DNA of 5,382 nt, taken from Myxococcales bacterium (GTDB lineage Bacteria; Myxococcota; Polyangia; Polyangiales; Polyangiaceae). Under the pieces are notes generated by a model, which did no database searches, was not told the DNA's origin, and worked only from the letters and a program-made list of their open reading frames with translations. Positions 1 to 5,382 of this stretch are shown piece by piece; positions within the stretch are counted from its first letter, which is position 1, and the number at the start of each line of letters is the position of its first letter. The DNA is taken from positions 1-5,382 of the forward strand of contig JAGQIY010001426.1 in assembly GCA_020430865.1 (NCBI GenBank), written 5' to 3'. Position numbers and translations under genes: made by a program.

Positions 1-44
1 ACCCGGAGCTGAGCGGCTTGCTCGAACGCCCTGGGCGCCGCTAG
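1..44 (+). CDS. Possible C-terminal end of a rightward gene (partial)
   Basis: The frame read from base 3 encodes a 13-residue tail, PELSGLLERPGRR, and ends in TAG at 42-44. Of its 13 codons, 11 end in G or C, as expected of real genes in this DNA. Its stop would overlap the stop of the leftward gene within the four bases CTAG, a common tail-to-tail arrangement. The piece is too short to identify, and an open 13-codon frame is easily met by chance, so this is a weak call. The other possibility is that bases 1-40 are simply the 3' flank of the leftward gene. Confidence 0.25.
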   Translation, partial: PELSGLLERPGRR

Positions 45-1105
45 AAGGTTCCGACGAAGCCCAGGCTTCCGCCACCCGGCGTCACCCGGAAGCTCGGAGC
101 GACGCGCACGCTGGGTGATGACTCGACGCGGGCTACGCCTCGGGAACGTCGCGCCTCCCCCGATCCCCCTGGGACCAAGCTCGAAGGCAACGGCTTGTAG
201 CGCACGTCGTTGTGCTCCGGCACGAAGGCCAGCTGCGCCTGCAGAATGCCCAGCAGGGTGACGCCAACGAAACTCCACGCGGAAATATCCATCAGCGTTG
301 ACACGGTCTGCAAGTCGGAGTTCAGCGTGGCGACGTCGAGGGTCTGCCCCTCCGCTTGGCTGGCTTGCGCCTGGCGATGAAGGCGGATCTCGAGCACCAT
401 GGCGGTGAGAGTCGTCGCCGCCAGCAACCCCTCCGTCGCGAGCAGCGTGTAACCCAAGGCGTTGTCCCGGTTCTGGAACTGACCGACCCCGAACGGCACC
501 AGCGCGAGCCAGCGACTGTTCACGCTGGTGTAGCTCTGGACCTGGGCGTACTGCTCGAGCGCCTTGACGCGTTGAGCTTCCTTCTTTGCCTTCGTGTCCC
601 GAGCCGCCTTCGCCGCCGCCTCTGCCTGCTTGCGCTTCTCGTCTTCCTTCTCGAGCTGGTCGAGCATCGACAAGCGGATCTGGATGTAGCGCCGCACGAG
701 CTCTGGAGGGAACAAGCGCTGGTCAGGAGGGTCCAGCGTTGGTCCCTCACGCACCGCTGCGCGCAGCTCTTCCTCCGCCGCGCTGTCCTGACCGCTGCCG
801 ATCAAACACGCCGCGCGATACAACCGCGCCTCGCGGATGAGCTCCGTGTCGCGAATGCGGTGCTCGTTCTTGATGTCCAGGGCCCGACCCAGCACCTCCG
901 CACACTCCACCCAGCGACCGGACTGGTACTCCAGCTTGCCTCGCTCGAGGGCCACCGCGTCCGCAGTCTCTGGATCGGTGGTGTCCTCGACCTCGTCCGG
1001 CACCTGGGCCGCTGCGTTCGACGCCAAGCAGCACAGCCCCAAGCCGAGGCACACCACCAGCCGGCGGGGCCTCGAGGAGCGGGGATTGTGTTTCGCGGGG
1101 GTCAC
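41..1105 (-). CDS. Secreted/membrane-anchored TPR and coiled-coil protein, function unknown
   Basis: A 354-residue protein that I cannot assign to a named family. Residues 1-33 look like a Sec signal peptide: basic N-terminus (RRPRR-like run at 10-15), hydrophobic core at 16-28, and an AAA-Q cleavage site at 33/34. The cysteines at 19, 25 and 26 do not fit a lipobox. Residues 48-78 and 92-119 resemble two TPR-like helical hairpins. Residues 147-187 are rich in Lys, Glu and Ala and probably form a coiled coil. The stretch at 199-212 (ALVPFGVGQFQN) recalls the P-G-x-GQ-x-x-N motif of small bacterial membrane proteins such as DUF5683. Two hydrophobic segments follow at about 217-240 and 272-294. 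The tail is polar, Gly/Ser-rich and ends in phenylalanine. The start is GTG, with no clear Shine-Dalgarno sequence; later starts would remove the basic part of the signal peptide. It lies 123 bp downstream of the sensor kinase, same strand, so an envelope role linked to that kinase is possible but only inferred. Confidence 0.88.
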   Translation of the reverse strand: MTPAKHNPRSSRPRRLVVCLGLGLCCLASNAAAQVPDEVEDTTDPETADAVALERGKLEYQSGRWVECAEVLGRALDIKNEHRIRDTELIREARLYRAACLIGSGQDSAAEEELRAAVREGPTLDPPDQRLFPPELVRRYIQIRLSMLDQLEKEDEKRKQAEAAAKAARDTKAKKEAQRVKALEQYAQVQSYTSVNSRWLALVPFGVGQFQNRDNALGYTLLATEGLLAATTLTAMVLEIRLHRQAQASQAEGQTLDVATLNSDLQTVSTLMDISAWSFVGVTLLGILQAQLAFVPEHNDVRYKPLPSSLVPGGSGEARRSRGVARVESSPSVRVAPSFRVTPGGGSLGFVGTF

Positions 1106-1134
1106 GTGGCGCTGCGGGCGGAAAAGCTACCGCA

Positions 1135-1156
1135 AACAGCGCTGTTGAGGGGTCAA
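1135..1156 (-). promoter_or_regulatory. Weak promoter/operator candidate: 12-bp palindrome beside a TTGACC hexamer
   Basis: Bases 1135-1146 form the perfect palindrome AACAGCGCTGTT, about 30 bp upstream of the GTG start of the TPR protein gene. On the minus strand the hexamer TTGACC (1156-1151) lies just before it and resembles a sigma-70 -35 box. A -10 box at the right spacing is poor (GCGGTA or GGTAGC), so a normal housekeeping promoter is doubtful. The palindrome would sit between the two boxes, where a repressor could act. A 12-bp palindrome is expected about once in a window of this size by chance. Confidence 0.2.
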
Positions 1157-1228
1157 AGTTTTGCGCTGCGACCGGACGCGCGGCTTCGGGAGCGACGGAC
1201 GGCGGGAGGGCACGACGGTTCGAGGGTC

Positions 1229-3238
1229 TCAGAAGCGCAGCGCGGTGACTTGACCGGCGACCAGTCGAACGCTGCGCGTACGCGGGCTCTCCCCGCTGTC
1301 CTTGGGCGGGGTGAGGGTACAGGCACCGTCGAGCTTGAGCTGGCTCCCCATCGGCACCGACTTCTCGGCAGGGGTGGTGAGCGTATCGCCGAACAGCGTG
1401 CGACAGGTGACCGTCGCCCCCGGAGGACCGCCGCTGATACTGAGCGTGGCGTCGCGGATCTTGATATGCCCGAACACCGTCTGCACGTCGCCCTTGTCCC
1501 CTGGCTCCTTGGGCGCGCGGATCGTCACCGACACGCTCGCCTTCTCGGCGTAGCAGCACTTCTCGTCCGCTGGCTTGAACTCGAATGAGTGAGGTCCGAC
1601 GGGGAGCTCCACCTTCTGCCCGAACCGGATCGGCACTCCCTCGACGCTCGCCGTCCCCGCGGCGCCCTTGATCACCACCTGCACCATGCGGGTCCCCGAC
1701 TCCTTGGCCGCAGGCGGAGGAAGCCTCAGGCGACGGATCAGGCTCGAACTCAGCCGGGGAGCGCGTCCCCGCGGGGAAGCGCTCTGCGTGGTTGGAGGCC
1801 GCGACGGTTCCGTGGAGATACGCGGCTGGAAGCGAGTCTCCGGGGTCGTCCCCATCGCCGCCGGCGTGGCGCTCGCGTTGGCGCTGGCGGTCTCCGAGCG
1901 CGTCGCGCCAGTGATCAAGAACGCGACGCCTCCGAGGACCAGGCTCCCCGCGGCGATCAGCCCAACTCGCACGGCCACCCGTCGCATCCCCGCGCTGCGC
2001 GCGATGCCGCTCACCTGCCGGAGCAGGTCAGGGTCGCCTGGCTTGAAGGCCAGCGCGCGATTGAAGAGCTGCGTCGCCAGCACCACCTGCCGATCGCTGC
2101 GCGCGCGCTTGGCGAGGTCGGCCAACCGCGCGACGAGGCGCGTCTTGTAGCTCTCCCGGTAGGCTTCGGGATCGGCGAAGTACAGCGCCAGCTCCTGCTT
2201 CCCATCGACGAACTCTAATTCCTCAAGGATTTCCTGAGCGGCCTCCATCAACTCGGTCACGCTCTGGAACCGATCCTCGGGACGCTTGGCGAGCGCGCGA
2301 TCGAGCAGCGCCGACCAGCGCGCGCCCACCTCTGGGCGCTCCTTGACGGCAGGCTCATACAGCCCGTCCAGCACTCGTCGCAGCACCTGCGCGGGATTGC
2401 GGCCGTGAAATGGCAGCTGCCCGACCATGGTCTCATAGAGCAAGACGCCGAGCCCGAAGACATCGGCGCGCTCATCCACGTCACCGCCCTCGATCTGCTC
2501 GGGCGCCATGTGAGCGGGTGAACCCAGCACCTGCCCCGTGCTGGTGACCCCCTGCGCGTCCAGAACCTTGGCGATGCCGAAATCCGTCAGCTTGACCCGC
2601 GGTGGTTCTGGCCCATCGGTCGCGCCCGTGTCACGCGCCTTCTTGCCGGAGTCTGGCGTCAGAGAACGCTTGGCCGTCGGCTCCGACGGCCGCTGCCCCG
2701 AGTCGTCCGGGGGGAGGGAGCGCTTGCCGCGCGGATCACTGCGAGGTGGCCCGGGGAGCGCCACGAGCACGTTCTCCGGCTTGATGTCCCGGTGCACGAC
2801 GCCGTGACTGTGGGCGTGCTCGAGGGCCTTGCCCACCTCCAGCCCGAGCAGCACCGCGATCTCCGGCGGCAGGGCCTGATGCTCGGAGAGCAGCTTGCGC
2901 AAGGTGGTGCCTCGCACCAGCTCCACCACCAGGAAGCGCTCCGGATCCTCCTCTCGAGAGACGTCGTACACCTCGACGATGTTGGGGTGCCGCAGCTTCG
3001 CGACCGCGCGCGCCTCGCTGGTGAAGCGAGCCGCGACCTCCGCGTTCTCCCGCAGGTGCCGGTGGATGATCTTCACCGCGACTTCGCGCTCGAGCCTTGG
3101 ATCCCGGGCGCGATACACGGTGGCCATGCCGCCATGCCCCACCTCGTCCAGCAGCTCGTACTCCTCGAGCACCGGGAAATCGCTCGCGCGCGCCAGACCC
3201 GGCGTGACCTCAGCGGCGGATGGGCTCCTACTCTCCAC
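1229..3238 (-). CDS. Transmembrane Hanks-type Ser/Thr protein kinase with PEGA-like extracytoplasmic tail
   Basis: A 669-residue receptor-like kinase that should transfer phosphate from ATP to Ser/Thr of partner proteins in the cytoplasm. The kinase domain spans about 27-335: glycine loop VGHGGMATVY (33-42), ATP lysine K56, helix-C glutamate E75, catalytic HRDIKPEN (149-156, D151 and N156), DFG (219-221), activation loop with T232/S233/T234, MAPEQ (244-248) and D259. All key residues are present and it is an RD kinase, so it should be active and controlled by loop phosphorylation. Unusually, about 52 residues (161-212) are inserted between the catalytic loop and DFG. Residues 345-410 form a helical, TPR-like juxtamembrane part. 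A transmembrane helix lies at about 423-444. A Pro/Ser/Thr-rich linker (450-515) leads to two PEGA-like beta units (about 518-560 and 598-660), predicted outside the membrane. Translation starts at GTG, supported by a ribosome-binding site at 3247-3251. Its signal and substrates are unknown; the pyruvate kinase gene lies 186 bp upstream on the same strand. Confidence 0.95.
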   Translation of the reverse strand: MESRSPSAAEVTPGLARASDFPVLEEYELLDEVGHGGMATVYRARDPRLEREVAVKIIHRHLRENAEVAARFTSEARAVAKLRHPNIVEVYDVSREEDPERFLVVELVRGTTLRKLLSEHQALPPEIAVLLGLEVGKALEHAHSHGVVHRDIKPENVLVALPGPPRSDPRGKRSLPPDDSGQRPSEPTAKRSLTPDSGKKARDTGATDGPEPPRVKLTDFGIAKVLDAQGVTSTGQVLGSPAHMAPEQIEGGDVDERADVFGLGVLLYETMVGQLPFHGRNPAQVLRRVLDGLYEPAVKERPEVGARWSALLDRALAKRPEDRFQSVTELMEAAQEILEELEFVDGKQELALYFADPEAYRESYKTRLVARLADLAKRARSDRQVVLATQLFNRALAFKPGDPDLLRQVSGIARSAGMRRVAVRVGLIAAGSLVLGGVAFLITGATRSETASANASATPAAMGTTPETRFQPRISTEPSRPPTTQSASPRGRAPRLSSSLIRRLRLPPPAAKESGTRMVQVVIKGAAGTASVEGVPIRFGQKVELPVGPHSFEFKPADEKCCYAEKASVSVTIRAPKEPGDKGDVQTVFGHIKIRDATLSISGGPPGATVTCRTLFGDTLTTPAEKSVPMGSQLKLDGACTLTPPKDSGESPRTRSVRLVAGQVTALRF

Positions 3239-3246
3239 GCAGTGCG

Positions 3247-3251
3247 ACCTC
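3247..3251 (-). promoter_or_regulatory. Ribosome-binding site of the kinase gene
   Basis: On the minus strand, GAGGT lies 8 bases before the GTG at 3236-3238. It matches the anti-Shine-Dalgarno core and supports this GTG as the kinase start. The predicted protein then has a short 26-residue leader before the kinase domain. Confidence 0.55.
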
Positions 3252-3389
3252 GAATCGAGCCACCGCAGCGTGGAAGCGTCTCGCCGCGGAGAGACCGGCG
3301 TAAACAGGCGGTCCAGCTCCAGGATAGCTTAACACCAGCGCTTCGCCCCTCCGACGGTGTACTTGGCTCGCTTTTCGCAGACTCCATGC

Positions 3390-3415
3390 CTGGGCGGCGC
3401 GGCCGGCCCGCCTAG
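3390..3415 (-). terminator. GC-rich hairpin just after pyk; possible attenuator or terminator
   Basis: Arms GGCGG (3393-3397) and CCGCC (3408-3412) flank a 10-base GC-only loop that contains GGCCGGCC (3401-3408), itself able to fold. The outer bases extend the stem imperfectly, with one mismatch in the minus-strand RNA. It begins about 9 bases past the pyk stop codon. No run of U follows on the minus strand, so it is not a standard Rho-independent terminator; it could stabilise the pyk 3' end or reduce read-through into the kinase. The rest of the 186-bp gap (3239-3424) shows no clear sigma-70 promoter and no gene. Confidence 0.3.
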
Positions 3416-3424
3416 CGCAATGCG

Positions 3425-4825
3425 TCAGCGCACGAGCTCGACGCGGATGGCGTTCGTCGATCCGCGCACCCCGACCGGGGCGCCATAGGTCATCACGAAG
3501 CGCTCACCCGGTGATGCGTAGCCGGATTGCTTGAGGAAGGCGCTGGTCTGCCGCACGAGGCGGTCGACGTCGCTGACCATGTCGAGGTAGCGCGGGATGA
3601 CTCCCCAGTACAGCGCCAGGCGACGGAGCGTCTTCTCGTCGGGGCTCAGCGCCAGGATCGGCGCCGTGGGGCGCGCCTTGCTGATCAGCCTCGCGGTCCC
3701 TCCGCTCTCCGTCAGCGCCACCAGGACACTGGCGCGAATCGTCTTCGCCACGTCGCACGCGGAGTTCGCGATGGCCTCCGGCGTGCTGTCGCCGGGCTCC
3801 GACGGAAGCGGCTGATAGAAGCGACTCGACTCCGCCTGACGAATGATTCGGTCCATGATCGCGCAGGCCTTGAACGGGTGCTGCCCCGTCGCGGTCTCGG
3901 CGCTCAGCATCACGGCGTCCGCGCCGTCGAAGATCGCCCCGGCGACGTCGCTCGCTTCCGCACGGGTAGGCCGCGGCGCCTCGACCATCGACTGCAGCAT
4001 CTCGGTCGCCACGATCACCGGGCGCTGGTAGCGACGACAGGTGCCGATGATCTCCTTCTGGATCACCGGCACCATCTCCGGCGGCAGCTCCACCCCCAGG
4101 TCGCCGCGGGCGACCATCACCGCGTCTGCGGTGCGCACCACGGCCTCCAGATGGTCCACCGCGCTCGGCGTCTCGACCTTGGCCACGATCGGTGTGACGC
4201 GCCCGTGCGCCTGCATCAGCTGCTGCAGCTGCTTGATGTCCTCGGCGCTACGCACGAACGAGAGCGCCACGAAGTCGACGCCCATGTCCAGGCCGACCTC
4301 GAGGTCCTTCTTGTCCTTGTCCGTGATGGCGGACAGGCGCACGCGCTTCGACGGCAGGTTCACCCCCATGCGCGAGCGCAGACTGCCACCATGCAGGACT
4401 CGCGTTTCCACACGGCTCTCTCGGATCTGCACGACCTCCAGCTCGACGTGGCCGTCGCCGAGCAGGATACGGTCGCCCTCGTGGACATCCTCGGTCAGAC
4501 CCTGGTAGTCGATCGCGATGGTGTCCTTGGTGCCGCTCGAGCCCTCCATCAGCGACACCATCGCCCCCGCCTCGACGCCGTCGGGCCCCTCGAAGCCCGT
4601 GCGGATCTTCGGGCCGCACAGGTCCTGGAGGATGGCCACCGGCTTGCCCAGGCTCTGACTCTCCTCGCGGATGGCCACTGCGCGGGCGCGGTGTTCGTCG
4701 GCCGTTCCGTGGGAGAAGTTCAGGCGAGCGACATCCATTCCGGATTCGATCAGTTGCCTGAGCTTCTCTCTCGAGTCGACGGCCGGACCAATCGTACACA
4801 CGATCTTGGCTCGACGGACTTCCAT
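3425..4825 (-). CDS. pyk: Pyruvate kinase
   Basis: A 466-residue cytoplasmic enzyme that converts phosphoenolpyruvate and ADP to pyruvate and ATP, the last step of glycolysis. Length and order match the family. The N-terminal strand RRAKIVCTIGP (4-14) is followed by RLNFSHG (34-40, substrate Arg and metal/K+-site residues) and DLCGPKIR (68-75), which opens the mobile B domain (about 72-165). The TIM barrel resumes with SFVRSAEDI (189-197), AKVE (215-218, catalytic K216 and metal ligand E218), MVARGDLGVELP (237-248, D242) and PRPTRAE (284-290). The allosteric C domain covers about 346-466, with a TESGGTARLISKARP phosphate-loop-like stretch (372-386) and a normal TNAIRVELV end. Lys73 replaces the Glu of K+-dependent enzymes. 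The ATG at 4825 is chosen because it gives the canonical N-terminus. An upstream ATG at 5011 would add 62 residues translated from repeat DNA. No good Shine-Dalgarno sequence precedes either, and I cannot place a promoter. Confidence 0.97.
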   Translation of the reverse strand: MEVRRAKIVCTIGPAVDSREKLRQLIESGMDVARLNFSHGTADEHRARAVAIREESQSLGKPVAILQDLCGPKIRTGFEGPDGVEAGAMVSLMEGSSGTKDTIAIDYQGLTEDVHEGDRILLGDGHVELEVVQIRESRVETRVLHGGSLRSRMGVNLPSKRVRLSAITDKDKKDLEVGLDMGVDFVALSFVRSAEDIKQLQQLMQAHGRVTPIVAKVETPSAVDHLEAVVRTADAVMVARGDLGVELPPEMVPVIQKEIIGTCRRYQRPVIVATEMLQSMVEAPRPTRAEASDVAGAIFDGADAVMLSAETATGQHPFKACAIMDRIIRQAESSRFYQPLPSEPGDSTPEAIANSACDVAKTIRASVLVALTESGGTARLISKARPTAPILALSPDEKTLRRLALYWGVIPRYLDMVSDVDRLVRQTSAFLKQSGYASPGERFVMTYGAPVGVRGSTNAIRVELVR

Positions 4826-4901
4826 TGCTTGGGGAGCATGCAACCCGGAGAGGCGGTTGGGAACCAAGTAATGGATTTCCCCGGGGGGAGGCTCTGTTTT
4901 C

Positions 4902-4922
4902 GGGCGGAGCGGGGCTCCGCCC
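4902..4922. repeat. Perfect 9-bp inverted repeat (hairpin) in the pyk upstream region
   Basis: GGGCGGAGC (4902-4910) and GCTCCGCCC (4914-4922) are exact reverse complements around a 3-base GGG loop. The potential stem is very strong, with eight of nine pairs G-C. It lies 77-97 bp upstream of the pyk ATG, so it could be in the pyk leader RNA if transcription starts further out. Neither strand has a T run directly after the stem in the 3' direction, so it does not look like a standard terminator. It resembles the REP-like GC palindromes scattered between genes in many GC-rich genomes. Confidence 0.75.
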
Positions 4923-4924
4923 AC

Positions 4925-5000
4925 GGGCTGCGCCTGCAGGGCTGCGCCAGGTGGGCTGCGCCCAGGGGCTCGCTGCGCTCGCCAGGGGCTGCCGCCAAGG
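4925..5000. repeat. GC-rich short tandem repeat, 14-bp period, degenerating rightward
   Basis: The decamer GGGCTGCGCC starts at 4925, 4939 and 4953, giving three units with an exact 14-bp period and variable last four bases. It then decays into related pieces: a 20-bp variant from 4967 carrying CTCGCTGCGCTCGCC, and a further unit at 4987-5000 (GGCTGCCGCCAAGG). Each decamer contains GGC-TGC-GCC, so each unit can form a tiny hairpin. The period is not a multiple of three, which argues against a conserved coding role. Confidence 0.7.
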
Positions 5001-5056
5001 CTGCCGCGCATTCCGTACGGATTCGCCTTGCTGTGGTGTTCGTCTGCGTCGTCTTC

Positions 5057-5382
5057 GGCTCGCTCGCTGCGCTCGCATTGCCTCCGCTGGGCTCTCGCTG
5101 ACGGCTCGCTCGCTACGCTCGCATCGCTTGCGCTGACCCTTCGGTCTTCGCGTGTTCCGGCGACCTACATGCAATGGCTCGATGGCCAGTCAGCCATGGC
5201 TCGCTCGCTGCGCTCGCATTGCCTACGCCGAACTCTCGCCGACGGCTCGCTCGCTACGCTCGCATCGCTTGCCCTGACCCTTCGGTCTTCGCGTGTTCCG
5301 GCGACCTACATGCAATGGCTCGATGGCCAGTCAGCCATGGCTCGCTCGCTGCGCTCGCATTGCCTACGCCGAACTCTCGCCG
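5057..5382. repeat. 141-bp tandem repeat array, 2.3 copies, continuing past the window
   Basis: Copies start at 5057, 5198 and 5339, an exact 141-bp spacing. Copies 1 and 2 differ at six of 141 positions, five of them clustered in 5084-5099. The 44 visible bases of copy 3 match copy 2 perfectly. Each unit has an internal repeat: a 25-bp segment opening GGCTCGCTCGCT recurs 46 bp later with two changes (5057/5103 and 5198/5244). Each unit also has an imperfect dyad, ATGGCT and AGCCAT, 12 bases apart (5174-5197 in copy 1). The left edge at 5057 is sharp. There is no transposase, no target duplication and no CRISPR-like spacing. The near identity suggests recent tandem duplication; the function is unknown. 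Confidence 0.9.

Larger units (their letters stand above)
4826..5056. other. Gene-free upstream region of pyk, before the tandem array
   Basis: No convincing gene lies here. Next to pyk is about 70 bp of ordinary sequence containing a small dyad, GGTTGGGAACCAA (4855-4867), and a CCCCGGGG palindrome (around 4879-4886). Neither resembles a known operator, and no good -35/-10 pair is seen for pyk. From 4902 to about 5000 the sequence is GC-only repeat material (listed separately). Bases 5001-5056 lead into the 141-bp array and show nothing recognisable. Open frames crossing this part follow repeats whose period is not a multiple of three, which argues against coding. Confidence 0.6.

Noticed and set aside
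1021..1057. Lipoprotein signal (lipobox) in the TPR protein
   Set aside because: The residues before Cys19, Cys25 and Cys26 do not fit the usual [LVI][ASTVI][GAS]C pattern, while AAA-Q at 31-34 is a good signal peptidase I site.
356..1588. 410-codon open frame on the plus strand
   Set aside because: It runs antisense across two well-supported genes and their intergenic gap. Its product is Arg/Leu/His-rich low-complexity sequence typical of antisense frames in GC-rich DNA.
4902..4922. Rho-independent terminator
   Set aside because: The stem is strong, but no T run follows it on either strand; the TTTT at 4897-4900 lies on the wrong side for a rightward transcript and reads as A on the other strand.
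4826..5011. 62-residue N-terminal extension of pyruvate kinase from the ATG at 5011
   Set aside because: The extension is translated from the GC repeat cluster and is Pro/Gly/Arg-rich, unlike any pyruvate kinase leader. The ATG at 4825 gives the normal N-terminus and length.
3527..5101. 524-codon open frame on the plus strand
   Set aside because: It is antisense to nearly all of pyruvate kinase, has no recognisable motif, and shows a composition rich in Arg, His, Asp and Leu typical of a shadow frame.
4248..5174. 308-codon minus-strand frame starting in the repeat array
   Set aside because: It overlaps the pyruvate kinase start in another frame, its N-terminus is translated repeat DNA, and the equivalent frame in copy 2 of the repeat has a TAG stop.
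5057..5382. CRISPR array
   Set aside because: The whole 141-bp unit is repeated, including the parts between the short internal repeats, so there are no unique spacers; repeat spacing of 46 and 95 bp is also irregular.

Overview
The window is high-GC DNA with codon use strongly biased to G/C at third positions, and two of its three main genes start with GTG. It carries a transmembrane Hanks-type Ser/Thr kinase with a PEGA-like sensor tail and a secreted TPR/membrane protein of a style common in Myxococcota. The most likely source is a myxobacterium-like deltaproteobacterial lineage, perhaps Polyangia. That is inferred from protein style, not from a marker gene.

Layout, left to right. A possible C-terminal tail of a rightward gene ends at about base 44. 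Three leftward (minus-strand) genes follow: a secreted or membrane-anchored TPR/coiled-coil protein of unknown function (41-1105), a receptor-like Ser/Thr protein kinase (1229-3238) and a complete pyruvate kinase (3425-4825). They are transcribed in the order pyk, kinase, TPR protein, with gaps of 186 and 123 bp. The gap after pyk holds a GC-rich hairpin that might attenuate or end the pyk transcript.

Bases 4826-5382 hold no convincing gene and are dominated by repeats. There is a perfect 9-bp inverted repeat about 80 bp upstream of the pyk start, then a 14-bp-period GC-rich repeat cluster. From 5057 there is a 141-bp tandem repeat: two full copies that are 135/141 identical, plus a third cut off by the window edge. 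The repeat length is 47 codons exactly, and one plus-strand frame stays open through it to the edge.

The genes may work together. A sensor kinase lies directly downstream of a glycolytic enzyme, which recalls the known pfk-pkn4 pair of Myxococcus xanthus, where the kinase controls phosphofructokinase. The TPR protein next to the kinase could be an envelope partner. Both links are inferred from position only. I found no RNA gene, insertion sequence, CRISPR array or clear mobile element, and no obviously new multi-gene system. The most unusual features are the 141-bp array, the roughly 52-residue insert inside the kinase domain, and the confinement of all the kinase's cysteines to its predicted extracytoplasmic part.
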